A stretch of 64,000 bases of DNA, from NCBI RefSeq assembly GCF_022811925.1, contig NZ_CP065511.1:1295501-1359500 (forward strand). The letters are read 5' to 3'. The position numbers were made by a program, and so were the translations under genes. This DNA is from Cytobacillus oceanisediminis (GTDB lineage Bacteria; Bacillota; Bacilli; Bacillales; Cytobacillaceae). Of the stretch, positions 17,504 to 25,929 are shown piece by piece. Under the pieces are notes generated by a model. That model did no database searches. It worked only from the letters and a program-made list of their open reading frames with translations, and was not told where the DNA came from. Within the stretch, counting starts at the first letter, position 1, and each line of letters starts with the position of its first letter.

Positions 17504-18889
17504 GTGAAAACAGTATTGGTCATAGGCGGCGGTGTAACAGGATTGTCCGCTATGTATGAACTGAATAAGTGGAAAAAAGAAAATGATCAGGATATAAGGC
17601 TTGTGCTGGCAGAATCAGCGGAACAGCTTGGCGGGAAAATCCGCACTGTCAGAGAAGGCGGATTTGTAATCGAAGCGGGAGCTGATTCGATTGTTGCCCG
17701 CAAAGCGAATGGGATGAATTTTATCCAGGAGCTGGGGCTGGAAGAAGAGGTTGTGTACAATGCTGCGGGGCGATCTTATATATATAGTGATGGAGAGCTG
17801 AACCTGATCCCGGCAGATTCTGTATTTGGGATTCCGGCGAGCGTTGAATCTCTTGCCAAGTCAACGCTTGTTTCTGCTGAAGGAAAGGTTGAAGCCCTAA
17901 AAGATTTTTATACGAAAAATGATAGCTTTACAAAGAACGATTCCATCGGCGATTTCCTGGAGCATTTCTTCGGAAAAGAGCTAGTGGAAAAACAAATTGC
18001 GCCTGTTCTTTCGGGAGTATATTCCGGGAATCTCAGTGACTTAACTATTGCTTCGACACTGCCGCAGGTGTTCGAATATAAAGAAAAATACGGCAGCATC
18101 ATAAGAGGTTTTGAGGAAAATAAAAAAGTGTTCCAGAGCGGTGGGGGAAAGAAGTTCCTTTCCTTTAAAAAAGGTCTGGATGCATTAATTGATGCTTATG
18201 AGGAAAAATTGGATGAAGCAGAAATATTAAAAAACACAGAGGCAGTTAAAATTAAGGAAACGAATCGCGGGTATCTGGTTGATTTTTCGAATGGAGAAAG
18301 CCTTGAGGCAGACCATGTAGTGCTGAGCATTCCGCATAATGCCGCTGTAGCCCTGTTTGATCATGAGGAGCTGAAAGCGGAATTCGAACTTTTGAAGAAC
18401 AGTTCCCTGATTTCTATCTATCTTGCTTATGATATTCCAGACAGCGAGCTGCCTGAAGACGGGACAGGGTTCATTACTTCAAATACGGATGAATTAACCT
18501 GCAATGCCTGTACATGGACAAGCCGCAAGTGGAAGCATACCTCAGAAAACGGTAATTTGCTTGTTAGATTATTTTATAAAAGCAGCCATCCGGCCTTTGC
18601 ATCTCTAAAGGAAATGAATGAAGAAGATCTGCTGCAGACGGCTTTGGCTGATATTGAAAAAAGCCTTGGCATTACGGCTGTTCCCGCTGCAAGTGAAGTG
18701 ACGAACTGGACTGAAAAAATGCCAAACTATCTGATATCTCATCCGAAGACAGTAGCATCAATTGAAAACAGGCTGGGCCAGGAATACCCGGGAATATGGC
18801 TTGCAGGATGCTCCTATTATGGTGTAGGAATACCAGATTGCATCGAAAATGGGGCAGAAACTGCCAGAAAAATTATTGAACGTATATAA
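17504..18889 (+). CDS. hemY: Coproporphyrinogen/protoporphyrinogen oxidase (HemY/CgoX family)
   Basis: A 461-residue FAD-dependent oxidase of heme synthesis. In Firmicutes this enzyme oxidises coproporphyrinogen III to coproporphyrin III with oxygen. The N-terminal dinucleotide motif is VIGGGVTGLSAMYEL (5-19), followed by QLGGKIRT and the GADSIVARK segment. The C-terminal FAD motif is WLAGCSYYGVGIPDCIENG. GTG start after GAGGTG. The usual partners hemE and hemH are absent here, so it may be a second, stand-alone copy. An insert (TKNDSFTKNDSIGDF) shows a short internal duplication. Confidence 0.9.
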   Translation: MKTVLVIGGGVTGLSAMYELNKWKKENDQDIRLVLAESAEQLGGKIRTVREGGFVIEAGADSIVARKANGMNFIQELGLEEEVVYNAAGRSYIYSDGELNLIPADSVFGIPASVESLAKSTLVSAEGKVEALKDFYTKNDSFTKNDSIGDFLEHFFGKELVEKQIAPVLSGVYSGNLSDLTIASTLPQVFEYKEKYGSIIRGFEENKKVFQSGGGKKFLSFKKGLDALIDAYEEKLDEAEILKNTEAVKIKETNRGYLVDFSNGESLEADHVVLSIPHNAAVALFDHEELKAEFELLKNSSLISIYLAYDIPDSELPEDGTGFITSNTDELTCNACTWTSRKWKHTSENGNLLVRLFYKSSHPAFASLKEMNEEDLLQTALADIEKSLGITAVPAASEVTNWTEKMPNYLISHPKTVASIENRLGQEYPGIWLAGCSYYGVGIPDCIENGAETARKIIERI

Positions 18890-18891
18890 AA

Positions 18892-18926
18892 CAAAATCCC
18901 CTTCTGTTTAAAGATGGGGATTTTTT
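18892..18926. terminator. Bidirectional terminator between convergent genes
   Basis: AAAATCCCC / GGGGATTTTTT hairpin located between the hemY stop and the stop of the reverse-strand small gene. Confidence 0.85.
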
Positions 18927-18928
18927 GC

Positions 18929-19153
18929 TTATATGATTTTTGTATGATCCTTAGGACTTTCAATCCTCATTTGCTCCAGTTCGAGCTTCATTTTTTCTGT
19001 TTCAAGCAAATAGTTTTCCTGCCTCAGCTTTTCCAGGGTGATTTCATCTTTAATCATATTGTGTTTAATCTTTGCAAGTCTTTGTGTATGAAAAGTCAGG
19101 ATGGCGATGATGGGAATAGAGAAAGTCATCACAACAGCAATAGTACCTGTCAA
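18929..19153 (-). CDS. Small membrane-anchored coiled-coil protein (74 aa)
   Basis: A 74-residue protein with one N-terminal transmembrane segment (IAVVMTFSIPIIAILTF) and a charged helical tail rich in Lys, Glu and Leu (EITLEKLRQENYLLETEKMK), probably a short coiled coil facing the cytoplasm. It begins at TTG 19153 with AAGGAA upstream. This size and layout are common among Bacillus membrane proteins of unknown function. I do not recognise a named family. Confidence 0.65.
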   Translation of the reverse strand: MTGTIAVVMTFSIPIIAILTFHTQRLAKIKHNMIKDEITLEKLRQENYLLETEKMKLELEQMRIESPKDHTKII

Positions 19154-19268
19154 ATTCCTTGCACCTCACATTTAATTGAATTAGGAAAATTTGTATAATT
19201 TGTATTTGTATAGATTATAGCAAATGACAAGTGAGATAGAAACGCGAAAATAATCTGGTGGTGAAGAA

Positions 19269-19634
19269 ATGGCTGAAATTACTATAAAAAGAGTATACGA
19301 TCCGTATGAAGAGGATGATGGATACCGAGTATTAGTGGATAGGCTATGGCCGAGAGGAATTAAAAAAGAAGCTGCACATCTATCAGCCTGGGAGAAAGAA
19401 GTTGCACCAAGCAGCGAGCTTAGAAAATCTTTTAATCATAAACCTGAACTTTTCGGTATGTTTCGGGAAAAGTATCTCATTGAGCTGCGCACACAGACAG
19501 ACATGATTCGCAAGATGGAAGAACTGTACGAGATATCTAAGAAGCAAAAACTTACACTAATATATGCTGCAAAAGATACAGTAAATAACCATGCAATTAT
19601 ATTATTGGAAGAATTATTAAGGAAGCAGAAATAG
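19269..19634 (+). CDS. DUF488 family protein
   Basis: A 121-residue DUF488 protein. It shows the family start ITIKRVYD, the highly conserved VLVDRLWPRGIKKE (27-40), and LSAWEKEVAPSSELRKSFNH, and near the C-terminus LTLIYAAKDTVNNHAIILLE. The function of the family is not established. GGTGGTGAAG precedes the ATG. The gene is alone between hemY and the ureide island, with its own AT-rich promoter region upstream. Confidence 0.88.
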   Translation: MAEITIKRVYDPYEEDDGYRVLVDRLWPRGIKKEAAHLSAWEKEVAPSSELRKSFNHKPELFGMFREKYLIELRTQTDMIRKMEELYEISKKQKLTLIYAAKDTVNNHAIILLEELLRKQK

Positions 19635-19672
19635 AAGCTTAATTTTATAGGAAGGAAAAAAATAAAAAATAG

Positions 19673-19735
19673 GTAGAAATACTTTAAATTTATGTAACGA
19701 TTCTGAAAGTTTTGCGTTTTCTTTTTTCCTATACT
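19673..19735 (+). promoter_or_regulatory. Promoter A of the ureide island: two 21-bp-spaced boxes plus -10
   Basis: GTAGAAATAC starts at 19673 and GTAACGATTC at 19694, exactly 21 bases apart. TATACT (19730-19735) starts 36 bases after the second box. There is no good -35, as expected for an activated promoter. The same layout recurs before 22876, 25930 and 36967. It drives the two amidohydrolase genes at 19765 and 21270. Confidence 0.55.
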
Positions 19736-19764
19736 TAAAGTTAAAAGAAGTGAGGGAGAAGGAA

Positions 19765-21273
19765 ATGATTGATTTACTCCTGATTCATGGAACTGTCATT
19801 ACTATGGATCAAAACAGGCGCATCATCACCGATGGAGCTGTTGCCATAAATGGAAGCAGGATCCTGGATGTGGATATGAGTGAAAAACTATTGGAAAAAT
19901 ATGAGGCGAAAGAAGTGATAGATTGCAGCCATCATTGTATCCTGCCTGGATTAATAGATGTACATGGACATGGCGGACATTCGATGTTTAAGACAATTGC
20001 AATGGAAAGCATTGATTTTTGGATGCCTATTATGACGAATACGTATAAGCACTTTGTAACAGATGAATTCTGGTATTTTGAAGGAAAGCTTTCTGCACTT
20101 GAGCGTCTGAAGGCGGGCATAACAACAGGTGTATCTGTTCTTGGCTCAATGCCAAGGTCGGATGATCCGGTTTTTGCCATCAATCATGCAAAAGCCTATG
20201 CAGAAACTGGTGTCAGGGAGGTTGTTTGCACCGGTCCCTGCAACCCGCCATGGCCTCATTCATTCAGCAGGTGGATAGACGGTCAAAGAATTACTAAAGA
20301 AGTCACCTACGAGGAAGTGTTAAATGGTGCAGAAGCAGTGATTGAAGCTTTAAATCATGCCAACCAAGATCGGACAAGAGCATTTATTACCCCATTCGTA
20401 ATCGTTACATCAGTTGAACCATCTGGCCCAACTTCACCTGCCAAACTTCATCATTTAACAGAACATGATTTATACCAAGCAAAGAAAGTCAGAGAAATTG
20501 CCAGAAAATATAATACAAGAATCCACTCTGATGCTTTTGGAGGCATGATTCACTTAGCAGTAAAGGATTGGGAGAATGCTCTTTTAGGTCCTGATGTTCA
20601 TCTTCAGCATTGCCGGGGGATATCCTTTGATGAAGCGAAAATATTAGCTGAAACCGGAACAAATGTCAGTGCCTCCCCTGGATTCTCTCAAATTCATGCC
20701 CGCACACCGATGATAGAATTGATCGAGCTGGGAACAACAGTTGCTATATCAACAGATGGCACTTCACCATCAACAAGCTTTGACATGTTTCAAGCGATGA
20801 GAAAAACACAATTTATTCATCAGGCAGCACATAGAGATGAATATTGCTTACCTGCTGGTAAACTTCTGGAAATGGTTACGATTGATGCTGCAAAATGTAT
20901 TGGATGGGATGATGAATTGGGCTCTCTTGAAGCGGGGAAAAAGGCGGATGTTATAACTGTCAACATGCATCAGCCGCACTTAACACCTGAGTTTATGCAT
21001 ATTCATCGGCTTGTCCATCAAGCTTATGCAACTGATGTGGGGCATGTTATCGTAGATGGCAGGGTCCTTATGAAAGACAGAGCAGTCTGCTCCGTTGATG
21101 AAAGGTCAGTTTTGGCAGAAGCAAATGAAGAAGCTAACTCAACAATTAAGCGTGCTGGTCTTGAAAGATACATGAAGCAAACGAAATATTTTTGGGGTCA
21201 CAAACGAACCTATGGAGATGGAATGGATCATAACGAAGAAGAAGCTGTTGGGGAGAAGGGGGACAATCAATGA
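19765..21273 (+). CDS. Amidohydrolase, ATZ/TRZ-like
   Basis: A 502-residue metal-dependent amidohydrolase, probably cytoplasmic, acting on a C-N bond of a nitrogen heterocycle or ureide. It has the N-terminal beta-sandwich start LLIHGTVITMD, the metal motif LPGLIDVHGHGGHSMF, a second histidine in RIHSDAFGG, a third in LQHCRGISFDEAK and the catalytic Asp in TVAISTDGTSPS, then a C-terminal LEAGKKADVITVN strand. These match the ATZ/TRZ-type amidohydrolase layout. I start at ATG 19765, preceded by GGAGAAGG; a GTG lies 15 bases upstream. It overlaps the next amidohydrolase by four bases (ATGA). The substrate is not evident. Confidence 0.85.
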   Translation: MIDLLLIHGTVITMDQNRRIITDGAVAINGSRILDVDMSEKLLEKYEAKEVIDCSHHCILPGLIDVHGHGGHSMFKTIAMESIDFWMPIMTNTYKHFVTDEFWYFEGKLSALERLKAGITTGVSVLGSMPRSDDPVFAINHAKAYAETGVREVVCTGPCNPPWPHSFSRWIDGQRITKEVTYEEVLNGAEAVIEALNHANQDRTRAFITPFVIVTSVEPSGPTSPAKLHHLTEHDLYQAKKVREIARKYNTRIHSDAFGGMIHLAVKDWENALLGPDVHLQHCRGISFDEAKILAETGTNVSASPGFSQIHARTPMIELIELGTTVAISTDGTSPSTSFDMFQAMRKTQFIHQAAHRDEYCLPAGKLLEMVTIDAAKCIGWDDELGSLEAGKKADVITVNMHQPHLTPEFMHIHRLVHQAYATDVGHVIVDGRVLMKDRAVCSVDERSVLAEANEEANSTIKRAGLERYMKQTKYFWGHKRTYGDGMDHNEEEAVGEKGDNQ

Positions 21274-22748
21274 AGACCAGGATAAAGGGAAAATATGTAA
21301 TTGGATACGATGGAGAAGATCATGTCCTGATAGAAAATGCTGAAGTTGTATTTGAAAATGAAACAATCATTTATGTTGGAAAAAGCTATTCGGGCCAAAC
21401 TGATAAAGTTATAGATGCCGGCAGCGCTTTAATCAGTCCGGGATTCATTGACTTGAATGCACTAGGCGATATTGATCATGATATCTTGCATTTGGAGGCC
21501 AGTTCAGCAAGACAGAAAAATCTGCTTTGGTCAGAGAGGTATGTTAAGCAAGGACACCATGAAATTATGACGGCTGAAGAAGAGGCCTTTAAATCTTTAT
21601 ATGCCTATTCACAGCTGATCCTTCATGGAATTACAACTGCTATGCCAATCACTTCTGTGCATTATAAAAAATGGGCAGAAACATATGAGGAGCTTGCTTC
21701 AGCAGCGAGGCATGCTGCTGACCTGGGACTGCGTATATACCTGGGTCCAAGCTATCAATCGGGGATAAGAGTCGTTCAGGCTGATGGCAATATAAAGATT
21801 TATTGGGATGAAGAAGCTGGAAGGCAAGGATTAGAAAGAGCTGTGCGCTTTTTGGAAGAGTTTGATGGTTCATTTAATGGTTTGGTCAGGGGAATGCTTG
21901 CGCCTGAGCGGATTGAAAGTCAAACGGAAGAAAGCCTTCTCCGGACAAAGCAATATAGTGATCATTATAAAGTTCCGATAAAATTGCATGCAGCCCAAGG
22001 TGATTTTGAATATCATACAATGATTGAGAAATATGGCGTAACGCCAATTAGGCATTTATATAATCTTGGATTTTTAGGATCCAGAACGGCGATTCCTCAT
22101 GCCCATTTTATTGCTGGATACAGTGAGGCAAAAACAGGTGGTGGAGATGATTTGTCTTTGCTGAGGGAAACGTGCACAACTGTCATTCATTGCCCTTTAA
22201 TAATTGGAAGGCATGGGCAGGCAATGGAATCCTTTGCAAAATATAAGCAGTCAGGAATTAATTTAGCGTTAGGAACAGATACGTTTCCTCCGGATATGTT
22301 CCAGAATATCAGAACAGGGAGCATGCTTTCCCGGATCGTAAATAAAGAAGTTAAAGACTCAGCATACTCAGATCTTTACCGTGCTGCTACATTAGGTGCA
22401 GCGAAGTTTCTGGGAAGAGAAGACTTGGGCCGTCTTGCAGCAGGTGCAAAAGCAGATATTATTGCAATTGATTTAGACGGATTCCATATGGGAGTTTTAG
22501 ATGATCCCCTAAGAACAGTGATGGTAAGCGGAACGGGAAGAGATGTAAAGTTATCCATTATCAATGGGAAAGTAGTCATGAAAGACCGAAAATTACCCAA
22601 CCTTGATTTAGAGGAATTGAAAGGAAAAGCGCATGAATATTTTATGAAAATGAAAAAAGGTTATTTAAAAAGAGATTATCAAGAGCTTCCTGAGAATGAA
22701 TTGCTGCCGCCTTCTTTTAGATTTGTTGATTCTATTGATCAGCAATGA
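21270..22748 (+). CDS. Atypical amidohydrolase lacking the usual HxH metal motif
   Basis: A 492-residue amidohydrolase-superfamily protein. The position that normally reads GFIDLHTH here reads PGFIDLNALGDIDHD, so the first metal-binding histidine pair is missing. Later landmarks are kept: IKLHAAQGDFEY, TAIPHAHFIAGYSE, VIHCPLIIGRHG and the Asp in NLALGTDTFPPDM, and the LAAGAKADIIAIDLD strand. I recall proteobacterial 'chlorohydrolase family' proteins with a similar DxLxDxD motif, so this looks like a subfamily rather than a damaged gene. It is translationally coupled to the preceding amidohydrolase. A T12 run follows its stop without a clear stem. Confidence 0.8.
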   Translation: MKTRIKGKYVIGYDGEDHVLIENAEVVFENETIIYVGKSYSGQTDKVIDAGSALISPGFIDLNALGDIDHDILHLEASSARQKNLLWSERYVKQGHHEIMTAEEEAFKSLYAYSQLILHGITTAMPITSVHYKKWAETYEELASAARHAADLGLRIYLGPSYQSGIRVVQADGNIKIYWDEEAGRQGLERAVRFLEEFDGSFNGLVRGMLAPERIESQTEESLLRTKQYSDHYKVPIKLHAAQGDFEYHTMIEKYGVTPIRHLYNLGFLGSRTAIPHAHFIAGYSEAKTGGGDDLSLLRETCTTVIHCPLIIGRHGQAMESFAKYKQSGINLALGTDTFPPDMFQNIRTGSMLSRIVNKEVKDSAYSDLYRAATLGAAKFLGREDLGRLAAGAKADIIAIDLDGFHMGVLDDPLRTVMVSGTGRDVKLSIINGKVVMKDRKLPNLDLEELKGKAHEYFMKMKKGYLKRDYQELPENELLPPSFRFVDSIDQQ

Positions 22749-22771
22749 CGTTTTTTTTTTTTGAATAAGTA

Positions 22772-22835
22772 GTAGAAAAAGTTTAAAAACATGTAAAGAA
22801 AGTAGAAAAAAATTAATCAGAATATTTTATATAAT
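22772..22835 (+). promoter_or_regulatory. Promoter B of the ureide island
   Basis: GTAGAAAAAG at 22772 and GTAAAGAAAG at 22793, 21 bases apart, then TATAAT (22830-22835) 37 bases after the second box. It precedes the solute-binding protein gene at 22876. Confidence 0.55.
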
Positions 22836-22875
22836 TAGACAAAGGCTTTAGGGCTGAAAAAAGGGGGGATTGTAT

Positions 22876-24441
22876 TTGAAAGTGAAAAAAAGAATGGGGT
22901 TAGTGATCTTAGCTCTGCTGATCGCAATTCTTATTTCAGGATGTTCGACTAAAAATGAGGTTAACAGCAGTCAGGACTCCAAGGGAATAGCATCCGAAAA
23001 CGGCGGAACTTTAGTTATAGCCCGTTTATCTGACGCAGAAAATTTAGATCATCATTTTATGTCGACGATCAATGCTGCCAGCGTTACACATAATAAAATT
23101 TATGAGGGGCTTGTTGGTCGGGATAAAAATGCCGAAATCAAGCCGGTGCTGGCTGAAAAGTGGGAACAGTTAGATGAAACAACTTGGGAGTTCAAGCTTA
23201 GAGAGGATGTAACATTCCATGACGGGACTGCATTTAATGCCGATGCCGTGAAAGCAACATTTGACCGGTTATTAGATCCGGATGTTGCCTCCCCAAGAGC
23301 TGTTGTATTCAAAATGGTAGAAGAAGTAAAGGCAGTTGATGAATTTACTGTCCAATTTAAATTATCAGAACCGTTTTCACCCTTACTATCCATATTGGCC
23401 AATCATGAAGGCGGCATTATCTCACCAAAAACAATCGAGAAATATGGAAATAAAGTGATTCAAGAACCTGTTGGGACAGGTCCATTTGTATTTGAGTCCT
23501 GGACACCAGGCAAAGAAATTGTTTTTAACAGAAATGAAACGTATTGGGGGACTCAATCTAAGCTGGATAAAGTAATATTTAAGATCGTCCCTGAAGAAAC
23601 AACAAGGATATCCATGCTTGAAACAGGCGAAGCCCACATAGCCGAACCGCTCTCGGTCACAATGATGGAAACGGTGGAAAACTCCAAAAATGCAGAAATT
23701 TACCGCAGTGAAGGATTTGGCACAGAATATATTGGGTTCAACGTTGAAAAGGAGCCATTCGATGATGCCAGAGTCCGAAAAGCGGTTGGACATGCAATTG
23801 AAATGGATTCTATCCTGGAAGGGGTATTTGAGAATGTCGGGAAAAAGTCCAACTCACTGCTGGGGCCAAAGGTATTTGGATATCATGAAAGCTTAGAAGC
23901 ATATGAATATAATCTCAATGAGGCAAAAAGGCTTCTGGCCGAAGCAGGCTACCCAAATGGTTTTGAAACAACATTGAAAACAATGGATAAGAAAGAATGG
24001 ATCAATATGGCAGAAGTTCTTCAGTCTCAGCTGAAAGGGATAGGAATCAAACTGGACATTCAGGTATATGAATATGGGACATTTGTTGAACAAGTAAACC
24101 GCGGTGACTCTGAAATGTTTATTTTAAGCTGGAGAAATGCCACGGGAGATGCTGATTATAATCAATATAACCTTTTCCATAGCAGTTCACACGGAGCTGC
24201 TGGCAATACCTTCTTTTACAGCAATAAAGAGGTGGACAGCTTAATAGAAGCTGCACGGGCTGAAAAAGATTCGGATAAGCGGATTGAATTCTATGCAAAA
24301 GCTCAGGAAATCGAAATGAAAGAATCCGTATATATACCTGTTCGTGTAATTGAGAATATGGCAGCCGTTTCTAAAGATGTAAAAGGCTTCTCTATTACTC
24401 CTTCTGGATATTTGGATATCAATGACATTTCAATTAAATAA
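22876..24441 (+). CDS. ABC transporter solute-binding lipoprotein (family 5, DppE/OppA-like)
   Basis: Extracellular solute-binding protein of the peptide/nickel/opine family 5. It has an N-terminal signal with lipobox LISGC, then family motifs TTWEFKLREDVTFHDGTAFN and VKATFDRLLDP, and the late QYNLFHSSSHGAAGN. It should deliver its ligand to the Opp-type permease encoded on the opposite strand at 32802-36681, because no permease lies next to it. It is clearly paralogous to the product of 36967-38544. I prefer TTG 22876 (GGGGGG seven bases upstream); TTG 22870 in the same frame is possible. A hairpin follows before the downstream amidohydrolase gene. Confidence 0.88.
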   Translation: MKVKKRMGLVILALLIAILISGCSTKNEVNSSQDSKGIASENGGTLVIARLSDAENLDHHFMSTINAASVTHNKIYEGLVGRDKNAEIKPVLAEKWEQLDETTWEFKLREDVTFHDGTAFNADAVKATFDRLLDPDVASPRAVVFKMVEEVKAVDEFTVQFKLSEPFSPLLSILANHEGGIISPKTIEKYGNKVIQEPVGTGPFVFESWTPGKEIVFNRNETYWGTQSKLDKVIFKIVPEETTRISMLETGEAHIAEPLSVTMMETVENSKNAEIYRSEGFGTEYIGFNVEKEPFDDARVRKAVGHAIEMDSILEGVFENVGKKSNSLLGPKVFGYHESLEAYEYNLNEAKRLLAEAGYPNGFETTLKTMDKKEWINMAEVLQSQLKGIGIKLDIQVYEYGTFVEQVNRGDSEMFILSWRNATGDADYNQYNLFHSSSHGAAGNTFFYSNKEVDSLIEAARAEKDSDKRIEFYAKAQEIEMKESVYIPVRVIENMAAVSKDVKGFSITPSGYLDINDISIK

Positions 24442-24448
24442 ACGCTCT

Positions 24449-24490
24449 AAGATAAGAGGGATATCCATTCTGGGTACCCTTTTATCTTGT
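24449..24490 (+). terminator. Intercistronic hairpin between binding protein and amidohydrolase
   Basis: AAGATAAGAGGG / CCCTTTTATCTT stem with one mismatch and no strong T-tail. It probably reduces read-through or stabilises the upstream mRNA, giving more binding protein than enzyme. Confidence 0.6.
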
Positions 24491-24514
24491 CTGGGGCCGG
24501 AAAGGTGAATGAAA

Positions 24515-25747
24515 ATGAATAATAGCTATTGGCTAAAGAATGTGCGTTTGGAATGCGGATACAAGAATGAGAATAATAGAGTGTCAGGTACTATAACAGA
24601 TCGATTTCATTTATTAATAGAAGACGGCTGCATTGCAAAGATCACGAAGGACTTAGAGGCTTCCACTGATGATCTGCCCATAAAAGATGCAAAGGGACTG
24701 CTGTTGTTGCCATCCTTTGTCGAAAAGCATGTCCATCTTGATAAAACTTATATGGGGGATAAATGGAGAGCCTGCATCCCTGCATTGGGTGTCATAGAAC
24801 GGTGTGAAATTGAAAAAAATGCATTATTATCCATGCCTTCAAGTACTTATCAGCGATCAAAAGCATTGCTTAAGCAGTTAATATCATATGGTTCAACCCA
24901 TATTAGAACTCATGTGGATATCTACCCTGAAGTCCAATTACAGAATCTAGCTGAAGTTCAGCAGACATTGGAGGAGTTTTCAAACTATGCCAGCTCAGAA
25001 ATCGTTGCCTTTGCCCAGCATGGCTTGCTGCGCTCAGGGACACCTCAGCTTATTAGAGAAGCTATTAGAAATGGTGCAGGAATTGTAGGTGCGGTCGATC
25101 CTGCTACCGTTGACAACAATATTGAAGCCTCGCTTGTTCAATTGATGGATTTAGCTGTAGAAGGGGATGCAGATATTGATTTGCATTTACATGATCCTGG
25201 CCACCTTGGTACTTTTACAATGAAAAGGCTGGCCTTTCTGACTAAAGAAGCTGGCTGGGAAGGAAGAGTTGCAATTAGCCATGCATTTTGCCTTGGTGAT
25301 GTTTCAAGGGAAGAAGTCTCTGAAATGGCAGAGATTTTAAAAGACGCACGTATTTCGATCGTTACTAGCCTCCCGACAGGCCGTGCGACACCACCTGTTA
25401 ATCTGTTAAGTGAGTGTGGAGTAGAGGTTGCAGTTGGAAACGATAATATTTTTGATTCATGGTGGCCAACAGGTAATGGCGATATCCTGGAAAGAGCAGG
25501 CCGCTTAATTGAACGATATCGATGGACGGATGAAAAGTCTCTTTCCCAAACATTTAAATATATTACAGGGGGTAAGACGCCACTGGATCAAGAGGGAAAT
25601 CAGATCTGGCCTATCGCTGGAGATGAAGCCAGCATGATCCTTGTCGATGCAAGCTGTTCAGCAGAGGCCATGGCAAGAAGAGCGGAGCGCTGTGCAGTGT
25701 TCTACAAGGGGAAATTAGTTTACGAAAAAAAGCATGAATCAGTGTGA
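24515..25747 (+). CDS. Cytosine deaminase-like amidohydrolase, paralogue 1
   Basis: A 410-residue amidohydrolase of the CodA/cytosine deaminase-like branch. Motifs: metal pair in FVEKHVHLDKTY, STHIRTHVDIYPE, EIVAFAQHGLLRSG, metal ligand in DIDLHLHDPGHLG, AISHAFCLGD and the catalytic Asp in VAVGNDNIFDSWWPTGNGD. In Escherichia coli CodA the segment HCDE holds His214 and Glu217; here it reads HLHD, so the general-acid Glu is replaced by Asp. A different ring amide or imine substrate is likely. I start at ATG 24515, as AAAGGTGA is ideally spaced there rather than for ATG 24509. Two paralogues lie at 38627 and 39892. Confidence 0.85.
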   Translation: MNNSYWLKNVRLECGYKNENNRVSGTITDRFHLLIEDGCIAKITKDLEASTDDLPIKDAKGLLLLPSFVEKHVHLDKTYMGDKWRACIPALGVIERCEIEKNALLSMPSSTYQRSKALLKQLISYGSTHIRTHVDIYPEVQLQNLAEVQQTLEEFSNYASSEIVAFAQHGLLRSGTPQLIREAIRNGAGIVGAVDPATVDNNIEASLVQLMDLAVEGDADIDLHLHDPGHLGTFTMKRLAFLTKEAGWEGRVAISHAFCLGDVSREEVSEMAEILKDARISIVTSLPTGRATPPVNLLSECGVEVAVGNDNIFDSWWPTGNGDILERAGRLIERYRWTDEKSLSQTFKYITGGKTPLDQEGNQIWPIAGDEASMILVDASCSAEAMARRAERCAVFYKGKLVYEKKHESV

Positions 25748-25788
25748 TTTGATCAGTCTCTGGTTTATTTTTTCTAAAAAATTAAGAA

Positions 25789-25851
25789 GTAAAGAAAACT
25801 AAAAAATTGGTAAAGGAATCCGAAAAAAATAGTTAGATTTTTTTATACAAT
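25789..25851 (+). promoter_or_regulatory. Promoter C of the ureide island
   Basis: GTAAAGAAAA at 25789 and GTAAAGGAAT at 25810, 21 bases apart, then TACAAT (25846-25851) 36 bases after the second box. It drives allB, allC, allE and the cupin gene. Confidence 0.55.
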
Positions 25852-25929
25852 TTAATAAATCAGTTATGAGGTTCCTCAAAATACAGGATAAGGATTACAT
25901 GGATGATTAAAAGTAGAGGGAGAAATGCG

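Noticed and set aside
22751..22762. Terminator at the T12 run after the second amidohydrolase
   Set aside because: No stem precedes the T-run.
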